From Kineosporia babensis (lineage in GTDB: Bacteria; Actinomycetota; Actinomycetes; Actinomycetales; Kineosporiaceae): DNA of 64,000 nt. Under the pieces are notes generated by a model. That model saw only the letters and a program-made list of their open reading frames with translations. It searched no databases and had not been told where the DNA came from. A program made the position numbers and the translations under genes. How positions within the stretch are numbered: position 1 is the stretch's first letter; each line of letters opens with the position of its first letter. The DNA lies in assembly GCF_021129305.1 (NCBI RefSeq), contig NZ_JAJOMB010000002.1, forward strand, positions 496,001-560,000. Reading direction: 5' to 3'. Shown here one piece after another: positions 21,001-25,074 of this stretch.

Positions 21001-23968
21001 CTGGAACTGGGAGAGGGACTTCGCCGCGCTGGACAACCCGATGATGAGGGACGCCTGGCTCGCCGAGAACTCCCAGGAGAGCGAAGGGTCCGGTTCGGAG
21101 GCCGAGGCTGGGTCTTCAACCGCGCCGACCCCGGAGCAGATCCGGCGGCGGACGGCCGAGCGGGTGCTGGCGGCGGTAGACCTGGAGCGGTTGACCGACG
21201 AGGTGCATCAGGAGCTGGGCGAACTCGAGCAGATCGGTTTCGCCGGCGCAGATCCGGTGCCGCTGCCGAGCGTGGCGCGGGTCGCCGAGCTGATCCGTAA
21301 CCGATACTGGCCCAACGATCTTCCGCTGTCGGTGGCTCTGTCCGATCTGCCGCAGTACCTGGCCCAGGCGCAGATCCAGAGCCGGCCGGAGGCCGGGCCC
21401 GCCGCCGACCCGGAAGCTGCGGGTGTAGACCTGCCTGCGGAAACACCCGACCGGATCGACCTTTCCGCTACCGGTCCGGTCCGGACGGTTGAGGTGAGCG
21501 GCTGGGTCGCCCTGCCGTTCCAGCGGGCGGTGAACGACGACTGGCTGCAGCGGGTCCTGGACGGTCAGGCCCCGGTGACCACCCAGCTGCGCCCGATCCT
21601 GACCCGGATGCTCGAAGGCCTGGCGATGCGCGAGGGCACCCTGCCGCCCACCGACCTGCGCGAGTTCACCGACACCGCACTGCGCGACGAGCTGGCCGCC
21701 CGGCTGGCCGGCAGCGACCTGAGCTGGAGCGAGCTCGCCGCCTCGGCCCGGCGGGACAACGCCGATGTCCGGATCAGTCCCGCCGCCGTTCGTGAGTACC
21801 TGGCCGAGGACGCCCCCGAGCCCAGTCACGCCCAGGAGGAGACGCTCCGGCAGCTGCTTCAGCAGGTCATGCGCTCGCAGGAGCTGCTCCAGGTGCGGGA
21901 GCGGCACGAGAGCCAGACCCTGCAGGCGAACATCGACACGCTCTGGCAGCAGTTGCTCCAGCGCCGGCTGCAGGACCCTTCCCTGACTCCGGAGACGGCG
22001 GCGCAGATCGAGCGCTGGATGCTGGTTCCGGACCTGCTGGGCACGGCCCGCGATCGGGAAGCGGCCGACGACCTGGCCCACCTCCAGGCGCTGACCCGGC
22101 TGGACCTGCGCGAGATCGACGAGCTGGACGCGGAGTACCTACGGATATTCGTCGAGACCGGGGTGAACCTGCTGGACCGGGAGATCGAGGCGGCCCGGCA
22201 GACCCGGGGCGGGTTCGTCGGCCCCCGGCCCGACCCGCTGGCGACGCTGCTCGACCAGACCGTGTTCCGGACCCGGGAACGGCAGGTCACCGCCCCGTTC
22301 CGGTTCGAGGCGCAGGTCGCCGCGGACGGCGGCCAGGTGTTGCGCCCCAGCATCGAACTGCGGGCCGGGGCCGGGGTGAGCCGCAGCCGGATCGACGGGC
22401 TCGCCGAGCGCCTGCAGGAGGCGCTGACGGGCTTCGGCTCGGCCTCGGTACGGGTCGAGCCGGTGATCTACGGCGGTTCCGGTCCGCAGCCCGAGGGCCC
22501 GGCCGGTCTGACCCTGAACGTGCTGCCGGGCCCGAACAGCGTCTGGGCAGTGGACGATCAGGTGGCCCCGGACCCGGACGAGCCGGACTCGCTGCTGCTG
22601 CAGGCCGCCCAGGACTCGACAGTCCAGGAACTGGCGGCGCTGGTGCGCCCCGCGCTCGGTCTGCCTCCGTCGGGCACCCCGGACCCGCGTTCTGATGCCG
22701 AGATCCTGGCCGACCGGACCCGGGAAGCCCTGGAGGACAGCGATTCGCGCTGGCTGCGGGAGTTCGACCTGGAACGGCTGCGGGAGCAGGCCGTCCAGCG
22801 GATCGGCCGGATGCTGCGCGATCACGGGTATCAGGACCTGCAGCTGCCGGCTCCGGATGCCGACCCCTCGTCGCACCCGCTGCTGGCCGCCCTCAGCCCG
22901 GCCGAGCTGGCCCGCAGCATCGACGACCACCAGAACCAGCAGGGCACCGGGACTCTGGTGGTGCGACTGGACGCACCCTCGGGCCGGGACCAGGATGCCG
23001 TCCACGCGCTGCTGCGGATAGAGGCCGACCAGCGGCAGGGACTGGGGGACATGCCGGCGCTGAGCGTCACGATCGGGCGCCAGGGCGACCTGACCCTGGT
23101 CCAGGCCGCGGTCGACGGCCTGGTCCCGATCGCCGAGGCCCGGAAGATCTTCTTCCCCGGCAACAGCCGGATCGAGCTCGAGCACTTCGAGCAGGACTAC
23201 GACCTGGACGACGACCATCCGTCGGTGCTGAACGAGATCGAGCAGCTCGAGGCCACGGTGCGGCTGCGCGGGCTGCTCAACGACCTGATCCGGCAGCCCG
23301 GGCACGACCGTCGGGCCTGGAGCGGGATCAGCGAGGGCGGGCTGCTGATGCTGGCCCGGACCGTGAACAGCCCGGCCCGGACCCTGCCGGAGTTCGCCCG
23401 GCAGGTGCTGGAGCAGTTCGACGCCCTGACCGCACCGCAGCCCCTGCCCCTCGCCCCTGCGCCACTGCCGCAGGAAATGCGGGGCGGCACCCTGGGGATC
23501 CCCGCGGACCAACGGATGGGGTGGCTGGACCGCTGGGACTGGGAAAGGGATTTCGCCTACATCGACAACCCGATCATGCGTGACGACTGGCTCGTCCAGA
23601 GTTCTGAGTCGGACGACACGGAGTTCGACGATGCCGGAGCTGTTCCGGTGGCCGGGCCGTCGCAGACCTTGTCACCGGAACAGGCTCGCCGCCGGATCGC
23701 CGAGCGCCTGCTGGCGGCCGGTGACCTGGACGACCTGACCGACCAGGTACACCAGGAGATCGAGGCGCTCGTGAGCATCGGCCACGACGGGACCGGCGGG
23801 CTGACCCGGCCGGTGCAACTGCCTGCTGCAGAACACATCGAGGCGATGATCCGGGCCGGGCAGTGGCGGGCGGAGGTGCCTCTGCCGGGGTACCTTCTGG
23901 ATCTGCCGGGATACCTGGCCCAGGTGTACCTGGCCGGATTACGGCGCAGCGAGGACGGAACGAACTGA
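2..23968 (+). CDS. Giant repetitive pseudo-effector-like protein (5' end outside window)
   Basis: The frame is open from base 2 to the TGA at 23966-23968. The 17 codons before the GTG at 53 align with residues preceding the later internal repeats, so that GTG is not the start and the gene enters from the left. At least 7,987 residues are encoded; numbers below count the codon at 53 as 1. I see no cysteine and very few lysines. There is no visible signal peptide or membrane segment. Architecture: two full ~2.3-kilo-residue repeats (A, B), a truncated third (C), then three C-terminal repeats. Each unit holds a helical lead, a protein-glutaminase-like fold, alpha/beta segments and a PPxY-bearing linker; A and B add a metallopeptidase-like segment. 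The catalytic residues of both enzyme-like modules are altered. Polyketide or peptide synthetase motifs are absent. A role as a very large toxin-like or structural exported protein is inference; the true function is unknown. Confidence 0.93.
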   Translation, partial: TTVSAKVRNNTLTLRDDVRIATGGISTALPADSATLLQDAWNPAPDVPAGLDPARQTERTVLAQGDRTGRDPIPDLRDAGDLPQWLVDLAHLAVRPAAQRPDPAPQVERLLRAEVIDQQTADLVTAMFGPVPGSGAAVNRAVELGDPVDVMRQLAGHRREPESLSNLAAEFSTGDLGGWTLQQRVRSTFEGHPAASAVEFLLGGMDDLATSISVGQSRFLYERMARTAVSFDLNPTPGQQEYRLMRHQTELARYGVAARVAELTGEMTLDNPWGPAGLTRQETTRHAATLVRVHFDGGDQDVVLDPVLGAGPLLLNDWARLVLGRDQSLPTFVARADVPARQVRESALSAVNGTGRRQNLLLQRPVFAQDRAAVGQGWPDLARLNRQTHQHPERQVGAIETGVRSAWQYVVAHQRAIGPDAQMIGHLNRMLANARLHAGLLDGDRQRSFLVRQFATGYQLNAFRGDRIEPMDALGRVHNAIRHGLISVELDVLIPERLVPAELGALEVRPSTGNRLFPLTVDSPDATVLAFVDPSDPAEAAEIRATAQVLQTPPQSIGVMIPASGGRAYSAGRPLPVAELAAEIMAQTPLNGRQVFIPSVLHHTYLQSLADTLQTPVHGFAAPQSPRRQEAMLEAFIETETGESAAFLFIPGFGGNPRPVMNLPVVVFFPGGADPTMTIHGDGDDRRMAPGERWVHRAGPASVALSMDLRVRPVADRRAGTSDPDLVPYQHREPSAPGYRDRPPRYERAANDRLLATTRAPQPPTGTSTSTSTGTDGNSPYGEAPDDVRFRSLVRTPENVTGAENVTGSENVTEPAVPARSWTARPTAAGVVLDPPGHRSTLTPVRPEPGWLTVEPGLDTVNGTDPAVQAEIRRLAETGPQRILLNLPGVPSTFALQLATEFGVEVAFQQESGLVRMTPDGDPGTVLIESLGSGHRPSGWSAPTREQLGNAVQDTLTELGESPDPALDKAVQESLSETALDQQALTTIEVTSRAHPGEQITVEISPNASRDGFTVTGSRPTAERDSAATVSVRREVEVATDGALATSGKSAARPSNPTDSERVRLTEDSGYVHLLRNPEFPGLVVASDSPEWTTGNGSIPHDSDGPVTFSVSRIADPALAQAAIDRAGDFVGEGPVRVHDDREAARSLPLPEGSRQLRVPMADDTRWEPQWDKRISDLREQSETSTGGAVRRYEVSFSEQPEPAYRRMDAQEIDTGGLRELLDASGPLTPEQSQLLSVAVEAVRPLQRRFAFDAVPLSADPRDHLRAVLDASAAQGGPGRDQIEQLVHSAPVREQLNPNFRNPLTQFRATEFDVAPDVTVMEVEQTVRLVPELDHRGRPMVSPAELEATATRAQDESRRLFNQTGRFELDGRDRYLRSRIQVTADPSVVADRVVTVRAGRPPEAELATPATRENEKQVYVESSGLALAHEIGAHPFNLSDRYPVRPDATAERPLRRAGLKTVDPGEGPADGRVRYRVPVTLDASDNSSVTPVMNALGWDARPTQRDLTRIYRTAQAAHRPKITPRPNAVSTADALLTADLTAVADQVRDELARRVQDLGHRMPTAGTSVQVLNSVISPRGLTGLPTNGDPVLLWLNPDTALDHGGRPAGGLLADVRLVTQPDGRPAAVAVNLARVVPELGQPASQATGFAVQIPSHKAIFTELRLDANGRPLVPENAPAPAPTSETTTAPTSEAATPAPAVAMERRPDYDAALERLLAALATSAVVHGYAGRPTAEADQQRNDPLNLSADSQVRELFSARTAQELAAGGPAVRSITLWYSRGTGVLSLAANARPDREKVSVADRIELELTWRPTDPRLRGPGHQAGTLKAVWRQLERFGGVQATIPAGGKELGTSSQAVHGVLRPVTDPAAAQPDQTAPAEQPAPQAETRTETARRTDVHPAERWTWSETGPVADVQSQMLRRDVEAAGIQLPEHSVLRGLTGPGVGAGILLSGVSAETARRAAEALHLFQVVYTPEPVVEVPLGRGLTGYQVRPAGYRRPVSWRVLNFERGAVDPSDSATGLSTMPTLAWEMQLAQNPVDTTHSIQVPLPTNPRTQHSSRFIWTNMAVTTGSDGLTFSHRPIDVPPSVAPSDAMVVHTEGLNHTGEAEAAAAYARRLVPGHIRLRYTDPRLETALTTIREDGWNTRQNEQTFRAMRSARVDLALDTPRPGPDGQMSVRRWGTFQNGWRQNTTTTAADQNWAQNFASAPMPDVRDTGFVIWPTKYGAVLVESTGGRVMPAPRVALPTYAATGPTVVVVSKDLTTPVVPLIRLLDSRPEGSLPGLNLIVTAGGSSRRVQVAEALAHRLRSQVIVFSAKLKKDELKLAREPHTANNTVSRFLELADVGAVLQNAWRPGPNLRVSDRTGARADQAALARGGPAAADSLPDLTSPADRDEWLLDLARLAIRPSAAGRMPQPQIEQLRRSGLIDQDTADVAGALFQRRPGTAAELAGALGRGEHAEIIRVLVDQQRSPQALGALADSFAEIGGDPLEQSLRRVFAGHPAEATVEFLLGGGEHLRTSISVAQARELYAEMAEVATAGDLTANNDLIEQRVLAQHSVLARHGVTGRVTDLFGDLSIANPAAVNGQFHQRSPRHAATAVTVNFESGPQDVVLDPMLWAGPLLTSDWARLLLGQDQAISTWAPRPDASAAHVRASAISALTSATRPQQFLLQRPVFADGPDAVRQGWPDLGAFAQQRLSHPANARAEQQHYGRALWRQLLAQQRVVGTDLEMLGHLVRTIADSPGRRGLLSEGRNYDRLHALVQDTNTLNTFRDGQLDYLVAARFLESAAEYGDGFDSSMVRMPELTVPADLGPLEVRGLSAPRLEPELVQSPRGSVVVFTDPATPQIAAEDRSTAASLRTPHNSTGILLPSSNGQAYNGTERIDPEDLADLILALEPPRAPGQPAPSLFLPAALEHGFLQKLATDTGRQVQGYAVPTAGTGFRMPVEAFVEPNTGHSAAFLFTPTAGGNQRPVLLLPLMTFFPDAQVPTTNFEGAAEQTTPAGERWVHRSGPAATALQLSQRAAPLGADGTIRTDPNLVPYEHREVLAPSYTEQPPTYAEIGSDQVLTSFGETPAEQPEREAEDDATSLYAETPDVVRNVESAAPQAVPATGAGWTFRPTAAGVVLQRSGQADQARALLPEPGWLTVEPGSDAVTGIDPSVRNDLRRMLADRAELPDRVLLRIPDLPSTFVHQLVTDLGIEVAYLHGESAELVRMTPQGRDTVRMESLGTGHRPSGWPDETRDRVFHAVRDALVDLGERPDPHRDQALRQQLNSRALDQQPVLSLEVGPANRPIHVEITPTISRDGFTVAARRPAESPDPAAVQEVRRTVELGADISGTPVTTGKAPARAAAAPETELVRLNPARQGNADVPGRDSFYLLRSDDQPGLVVASDGPELLPRSTRIPHDADGPVTFSVSQIADPVLAQAAIDRAAELLGDGPILVHQDWNRPSELAADSRGLRLPMADDRHWQPEWDTRIAELRQQTPATSGGAVRRYDVGFQTDLEPVYRRMDPARIDTSGLQELLDASGRLTPEQSRLLSVAVEAVRPVQRRFAFDAVPPSADPREHLRAVLDASAQQGGPGRDQIEQLVNSAALREQLSPYFRRAQIQFRAAEFDVTPDVTVMEVEQTVRLVPELDEQGRPTVSQAELEAAAAKAQAESRRIFNQTGRFELDGRWRYLRSQIRVTADPSVAADREVTLKQGDPPAPAQATPATRENEKQVYVGSSGLTLAHEIGAHPFNQSDRYPVRSDDKAERPLRRAVLKTVDPGESPAAERIRYRLPVTLDQFESPQVTSVMGALGADVRPTQRDLTRIYRTAQAAHQQVSRDPKLTRDTARALAATDLTAVADQVRDQLAAELHRLGHQMPEGDASARFLNAVIAPQALAGLPVNGDRVPVWLNAAPLSTTPATGRGRSVGGVRVDVRLITSPNGRPTAIAVELDRVVPGRRTGNHQPETGFAVQVPVLNAIFTDLRLDARGRPLVDPTPAPEPDPESATTETAEVSETSEVTETAEKPDEPAPKPDVEMVREKDFDGAIGRLRARLGTQAVFRGYAGAATAAADRQNNDPQNLSTNAQVRELFSTQTAQELMSGTNNQRSVTLWYARGTGVLDLAPNVRPGRKVAADLVRLDLVWEAPKVPRAPGRLIGSWHRLQRVNGVPERTAPGGRQLWKSFELVHDVFRPVNPPAVAESVPATEGPVTPEAETTQVTGNPTDTQGTEAPERPQVLPPVATTAAAVRNPIRPEIWQWSDDRAMTTELAKFVRQQLQTAGIDLPAGSVVRGLSGRNESVGMLVTEVSGPRAQQIARALNLDEVVYTPEPVVPVHLAKGEIGYQVRPEGGRRNAEWRVVRPEGDLERADTATGLTTMPTLAWEWQMARHPQPTQVEVDVFAFPNNPHDHQTRKVRLHQRFSGDGLTYSLGGSTARGPVLPTEAMVVHTEDLPDQHLAEAAAVHARLLLPPTVPARFTDPRLQDLFARLRADDWHAPSVVRGAAKIRPNVNLLSRYKTYENRDGLMAARIWDTYRQGRRTEAALSREFEGWRNEFAAVPFPSQPGLAIVASPYGALMAESRGGVMPQINPVRLPRNTELGPTIVVLSQNLTVPGPALLGLLDSRPQGSVPTLTLVHTAELSLAEVESLRQALSLRVRGPVQLISATLEGRDLTLNPPYPPAQNKEPVHLRFDDPGPVLEGGWTREPFQRVGLNPADNPVRNALARGEGTGLDPAPVLSSAAGRSRWMLELAQLSVRNSPELMDPAPLIDRYQAEGLIDQDTADLAKAMFGGGAGTASAIESAVARGDRTTVIKLLAGVERSPALLGGLANRYSNGDFGGWSFNGRVRSLFEGHPAADAVDFLLGGMQNLAPTVTVAQARELYTELSALPVSPDLLSLENSADAGLLDHRILRQQYQLAQRGVSSQVAELLGEMTVDNPWGPTGTTRQTSGHHAAPLVRVRFADGEHDVVLDPVLGAGPLLVSDWARVLFGRNRSVEVFQARPEAMAEHIRNNATSLRRGLDLERSLLLKRPAFANDPAALQQGWPDLATLSRQLIRHSVATEAGNTYRNRMLWQQIQTQVRATGLDLDLLSHLVRTLVDGRSARPLFADGDTAAEERLTSLISRVAALHTFRGGQAESGVAVVDITDATRGNYDPERTVLMRDVVVPERLGQLDVRPAGSEVSAPELVDRRSGPVVAFVDPQHAVQDRELATVLRVPEDFVGILVPASNGLPYAGSQLLTPSALADRLQAVMPSSEGRPPAPLFVPVALQHTYFQELADRFGVTVRGFAVPVAQAPDVPVVEAFVEPQTGESAAFVFAPAYGGNQRPVLALPMSDFAPGEPRQPAELVHHGDRARTLEPGGRWVHQAGPESVAFSPEVRVSSVTFPRGGITDAPLTGYRHQDEAAPSYTEQPPSYRDSEADEAPAAREVESDAESLYGESPDQADLSGPVELAEVGRTFEMTGRVPLPIDRTITLDEVLAVVRGERPATARFRPALLRIAEGQWLRNGVLPEPELRERSNTYLANTLGYELYWGEPSQAWLEGAQRALNGNRDLRIDAARVSAALNSAGDLNGQTRRTLEAVRQALGQFHGLHQDRERAEGIALLRQLSRLRLGLARQGDPNALVPVLAYLQQRPEYNLLNDLQVLTRLSGQQTPFTANELRHTVATGLRLLATETRSAEDLLPDVLAQVAFQAQEHRVSRPFRYDVQVGRDAAGAELLVARPRIDLVASPGVTPEQLQAVAEQARAAVTVDGAGGMRVEPQITVRSGVSEGLARFDLMVVLQPETPAELSPELREEMRYADSSRQALVEQVQLDSDPDRTAAQVSALVRLSLGLPARSADPGLDNQILLGRVAEARQESPYHWLYGYDLDEARENTISDLRDLLVEAGHGNIQVPRPDADPASHALLRVLSRPSLTEAVREYQSALGTGARYARLDAADGLDRNALTVAVIPQIYGGEDGGPGHMPGLRLVLGHPGEQFDLTVALQEIDRQFENAGIEDTSLGDGWYDNTENDNDWNDNGSEDGSENGSYNADHGLAATQNPTRHYAEVTWHEAMPEQGPFPSAVDRHADALARLRAQVDTLLERLSSQERAGLTELTDPDLAALALASDRRGVTMAGFAQRVLDLARTTGVPRPAPTPPRSIDSDQAELYGDNTDSEDGEPVAPEADEGGGYLGIARDQRMEWLRLWNWTDDPHSSMDNPIMRDEWLTDLAAELDAMALGITPEETVAESSSAPAERARVQTSQRVLDAVDLIELSGEVRQHLSDLAEVGYPGAAGVAQPSLQQLYTMIRERDWTPGLGLREYLHDLPQWLAVTHVDNSRGDGDPGRTGDPEGPDDSGDPADGGVDLPAETPDPVAATDPVGQPEASQVTGPFSFEHRRSTQITGRVAVRNQAQVTDAQIENVLRGREPATTWTRPVLLDMLQGNALRDNTLATGLDQLTDTELAARLTEVLVDPVSGELNPQWRSLAHAAQTENVGRQLATERFQELLAAGSGPLRPGEQALLQAIVRAMEHRQQDLLGQAQAADREAADGLGEALSPLTRPGTGESSRALALFVAAGHLEDRMAERDQLQSLYRTDDLELSDDELRTMLRTALERPDTLESVLDQVRADLAGADRTVEYRTVAEIGRAADGGPAYRIRPQIEILAGFGFGPDERADLTARLEQAAARLGGSHLRVIPEISLFNGLQENRPSLRLVVLTQENDLDGFSAAELGAGGAGQTVPIRLDADPAELVRVLRTAVGLSGPQGSSDAAALARDAENASLETMFEWVDQFDLEALNAQVLDAVRERLEQAGIEGIGLPDSRSRSGHPLLANLSRTALAESLLEIVETGSGAIRLARLDPADGLAGEGVTVGMRTLGHPVDGLGITVAIGRPDEHASGEAISGVRDGATDLPGLGEPVWVPLPEAQASELMADVVEPRAAALRRLRGELGAVLDRRGVAEEDRPQFSDRELTVAALTVAEPGSSMAGLAERVLDHHQPMTPEPAVEAESVAPASGTDPADRGRWLNRWNWERDFAALDNPMMRDAWLAENSQESEGSGSEAEAGSSTAPTPEQIRRRTAERVLAAVDLERLTDEVHQELGELEQIGFAGADPVPLPSVARVAELIRNRYWPNDLPLSVALSDLPQYLAQAQIQSRPEAGPAADPEAAGVDLPAETPDRIDLSATGPVRTVEVSGWVALPFQRAVNDDWLQRVLDGQAPVTTQLRPILTRMLEGLAMREGTLPPTDLREFTDTALRDELAARLAGSDLSWSELAASARRDNADVRISPAAVREYLAEDAPEPSHAQEETLRQLLQQVMRSQELLQVRERHESQTLQANIDTLWQQLLQRRLQDPSLTPETAAQIERWMLVPDLLGTARDREAADDLAHLQALTRLDLREIDELDAEYLRIFVETGVNLLDREIEAARQTRGGFVGPRPDPLATLLDQTVFRTRERQVTAPFRFEAQVAADGGQVLRPSIELRAGAGVSRSRIDGLAERLQEALTGFGSASVRVEPVIYGGSGPQPEGPAGLTLNVLPGPNSVWAVDDQVAPDPDEPDSLLLQAAQDSTVQELAALVRPALGLPPSGTPDPRSDAEILADRTREALEDSDSRWLREFDLERLREQAVQRIGRMLRDHGYQDLQLPAPDADPSSHPLLAALSPAELARSIDDHQNQQGTGTLVVRLDAPSGRDQDAVHALLRIEADQRQGLGDMPALSVTIGRQGDLTLVQAAVDGLVPIAEARKIFFPGNSRIELEHFEQDYDLDDDHPSVLNEIEQLEATVRLRGLLNDLIRQPGHDRRAWSGISEGGLLMLARTVNSPARTLPEFARQVLEQFDALTAPQPLPLAPAPLPQEMRGGTLGIPADQRMGWLDRWDWERDFAYIDNPIMRDDWLVQSSESDDTEFDDAGAVPVAGPSQTLSPEQARRRIAERLLAAGDLDDLTDQVHQEIEALVSIGHDGTGGLTRPVQLPAAEHIEAMIRAGQWRAEVPLPGYLLDLPGYLAQVYLAGLRRSEDGTN
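629..1000 (+). other. Protein-glutaminase-like domain lacking the catalytic Cys (copy 1)
   Basis: The pattern is ISVGQSRFLYERM, then a helix with a conserved Arg, GVAARVAEL, NPWGP, RHAATLVRVHF (His269) and DVVLDPVLGAGPLL (Asp288) followed by W. Order and spacing recall the bacterial protein-glutaminase family of papain-like deamidases, in which an N-terminal Cys precedes the helix, then HVA and DPSL motifs. Here the Cys position reads as EYR. Equivalent segments lie at about 7558-7900 and 14578-14935, again without Cys. Family assignment is from memory of the motif pattern and is moderate. Confidence 0.45.
2393..2446 (+). repeat. Three 18-bp tandem repeats (ENVTGA/ENVTGS/ENVTEP)
   Basis: Three in-frame hexapeptide copies lie in the Pro/Thr-rich linker of unit A. 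Units B and C have no equivalent, so this is a local slippage expansion in a flexible linker. Confidence 0.85.
3940..4400 (+). other. Metallopeptidase-like segment with mis-spaced HExxH (copy 1)
   Basis: VEQTVRLVP is followed by a helix, FNQTGRFELDG, a beta-rich stretch and AHEIGAHPFNLSDRY. The layout resembles metzincin-type segments ending HEIGH..L.DEY, but one extra residue separates the two histidines (His1412, His1417) and DEY has become DRY. The copy in unit B (about 10845-11280) has the same insertion. Zinc binding is therefore doubtful. Confidence 0.4.
7043..14053 (+). repeat. Giant-protein repeat unit B (2,337 residues)
   Basis: This is a full second copy of unit A in the same order: helical lead (LLDLARLAI), glutaminase-like segment with His2579 and Asp2598, alpha/beta segments, PPTY linker, metallopeptidase-like segment with HEIGAHPFNQSDRY at His3717, a Glu/Thr/Ser linker near 11995-12060, and the closing alpha/beta segment. 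The linkers differ most between A and B; the putative domains differ least. Confidence 0.85.
14054..16330 (+). repeat. Giant-protein repeat unit C, truncated
   Basis: The third copy keeps only the first third of the unit: helical lead, glutaminase-like segment with His4923 and Asp4942, the first alpha/beta segment and the PPSY linker (SYTEQPPSYRD). At about 16330 the sequence switches abruptly into an unrelated repeat family. The metallopeptidase-like and later parts are missing. The clean junction in the variable linker suggests domain-level recombination. Confidence 0.85.
16331..19108 (+). repeat. C-terminal repeat D1 of the giant protein
   Basis: It opens with FEMTGRV and a helical stretch containing RPALLRIAEG. 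An Asp/Asn/Gly/Ser-rich run lies at about 17990-18070. The signature RMEWLRLWNW...DNPIMRDEWL is at about 18510-18590, and the unit closes with a helical segment ending LHDLPQWLA. The next copy aligns 924 residues later (Gly5434 with Gly6358). I do not recognise the fold. Confidence 0.8.
19109..21478 (+). repeat. C-terminal repeat D2 of the giant protein
   Basis: Second copy: QITGRVAV at the start, RPVLLDMLQGNALRD, then WLNRWNWERDF...DNPMMRDAWL (about 20990-21060), closing with LSDLPQYLAQ. The distance to the next copy is 792 residues (Gly6358 to Gly7150). Confidence 0.8.
21479..23968 (+). repeat. C-terminal repeat D3 of the giant protein
   Basis: Third copy: VRTVEVSGWVAL, RPILTRMLEGLAMRE, then WLDRWDWERDF...DNPIMRDDWL (about 23515-23590) and LLDLPGYLAQ just before the stop. 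The protein ends 821 residues after the conserved Gly. The three copies share hydrophobic and Trp positions but differ freely in the linkers. Confidence 0.8.
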
Positions 23969-23969
23969 G

Positions 23970-25073
23970 ATGGGCGAGATGACGGTCGAACCAGGCGCGG
24001 TACCAGGCTCCGGCCGGGCACCCGGGGAATGGCACCAGCTGCTGATGCGGCTGGCCGGGCTGCTGCCCGACGACGTGATCGCCGACGCCCGGACCTGGCT
24101 GGCCGAGGGCACGATCGATGAGATGGCCGCGCTGCTGGCGTTCACCGCGCTGGGCACCCGGACCCCGGTGTGGGAGCTGGACGCTCTGGTGATCCTGGAC
24201 GAGCTGGCCCGGGCCGGGCACGAGCTCGAGCCGCTGGCCGACCTGGTGGTCAGCGAGGGGGCCGAGAACGACGACGGCCGGTGGGCGTTCGCGCCGGTAC
24301 GGGTGGCGGACGCCGAAGCGGCGGCGGCCGCGCCCCTCGTCCTCAATCTTGGTTCTTCGGCCGAGGAGCACGAGGACCAGCTGGATCAGGCCGCGGTCCG
24401 CTCGATCTCCACCGAACCGGACGTGATCGCGTTGTTGCGGGCCTGGCGGGCGCCGGCCGACGCCCGGGCCCGGCTGGACCCGGACTCGGCCGAGCCGCGA
24501 CGGGTCTACCTGGTCACCGTCCAGGCTCCCGGTGGCGGCGAATACGCCTTGGCCGCAAGGATTCAGGACGACCTGATCGATGCGGGGGAGGAGAGCCCGC
24601 AGGTGGAGGTCTGGGTCGAGGACAGTGCGCTGCCCGGCTACCAGAATGCGGCCTGGCTGCGTTCGGCCCTGCTCTGGGCCCGGGAACCGCTCACCCCGAT
24701 CCGGGTGGCCCGCTCGTTCGACAGCGTCGATCCGCAGACCGGCCCGGCCTTTGACGCCGGCCACCCCAGGATCGAGGACCCGGCCGAGATCGAGCGTCTG
24801 CTGGACTATCTCGCCGGTGCCCCGCCGGTGCTGGCCACCGACACCACGATGCCTGACGTCATGCTGCCGGACGCCGGGTACGAGGTGTCGATGACGCTGC
24901 GCACCGACGGCGTCTGGGTCTGGTCCGACACCGTGCCGTACTACCTCGAGGAGTACGGCCTCAGTCCGGACCCGGAACTGCTGGAGCACCTGGCCGACGT
25001 GGAAGAGTCCTATCCCCGGGTGTCATCGGTTGCGCTGCACCGGGTCTGGTGCTTCATGCTGGGGTCGCAGTAG
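23970..25073 (+). CDS. Conserved hypothetical protein, paralogue 1 of a giant-gene partner family
   Basis: The 367-residue product starts at an ATG one base after the giant gene's stop, so it is very probably co-transcribed and translationally coupled. No signal peptide, membrane segment or known catalytic motif is visible. The N-terminal part (WHQLLMRLAGLLPDDV..A..WLAEG) is helical. The middle carries RRVYLVTVQ, DLIDAGEESPQVEVWV and PGYQNAAW. The C-terminus has TLRTDGVWVWSDTVPYYLEEYGL. The same blocks in the same order occur in the product of 28795-29976. The protein is acidic and soluble-looking. Because both copies sit directly next to very large repetitive proteins, a dedicated chaperone, adaptor or immunity role is possible, but nothing in the sequence proves it. 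Confidence 0.85.
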   Translation: MGEMTVEPGAVPGSGRAPGEWHQLLMRLAGLLPDDVIADARTWLAEGTIDEMAALLAFTALGTRTPVWELDALVILDELARAGHELEPLADLVVSEGAENDDGRWAFAPVRVADAEAAAAAPLVLNLGSSAEEHEDQLDQAAVRSISTEPDVIALLRAWRAPADARARLDPDSAEPRRVYLVTVQAPGGGEYALAARIQDDLIDAGEESPQVEVWVEDSALPGYQNAAWLRSALLWAREPLTPIRVARSFDSVDPQTGPAFDAGHPRIEDPAEIERLLDYLAGAPPVLATDTTMPDVMLPDAGYEVSMTLRTDGVWVWSDTVPYYLEEYGLSPDPELLEHLADVEESYPRVSSVALHRVWCFMLGSQ

Positions 25074-25074
25074 C

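Noticed and set aside
2-23968. Giant gene as a polyketide or nonribosomal peptide synthetase
   Set aside because: No ketosynthase, acyltransferase, adenylation, condensation or carrier-domain motifs appear; the repeats are of a different kind.
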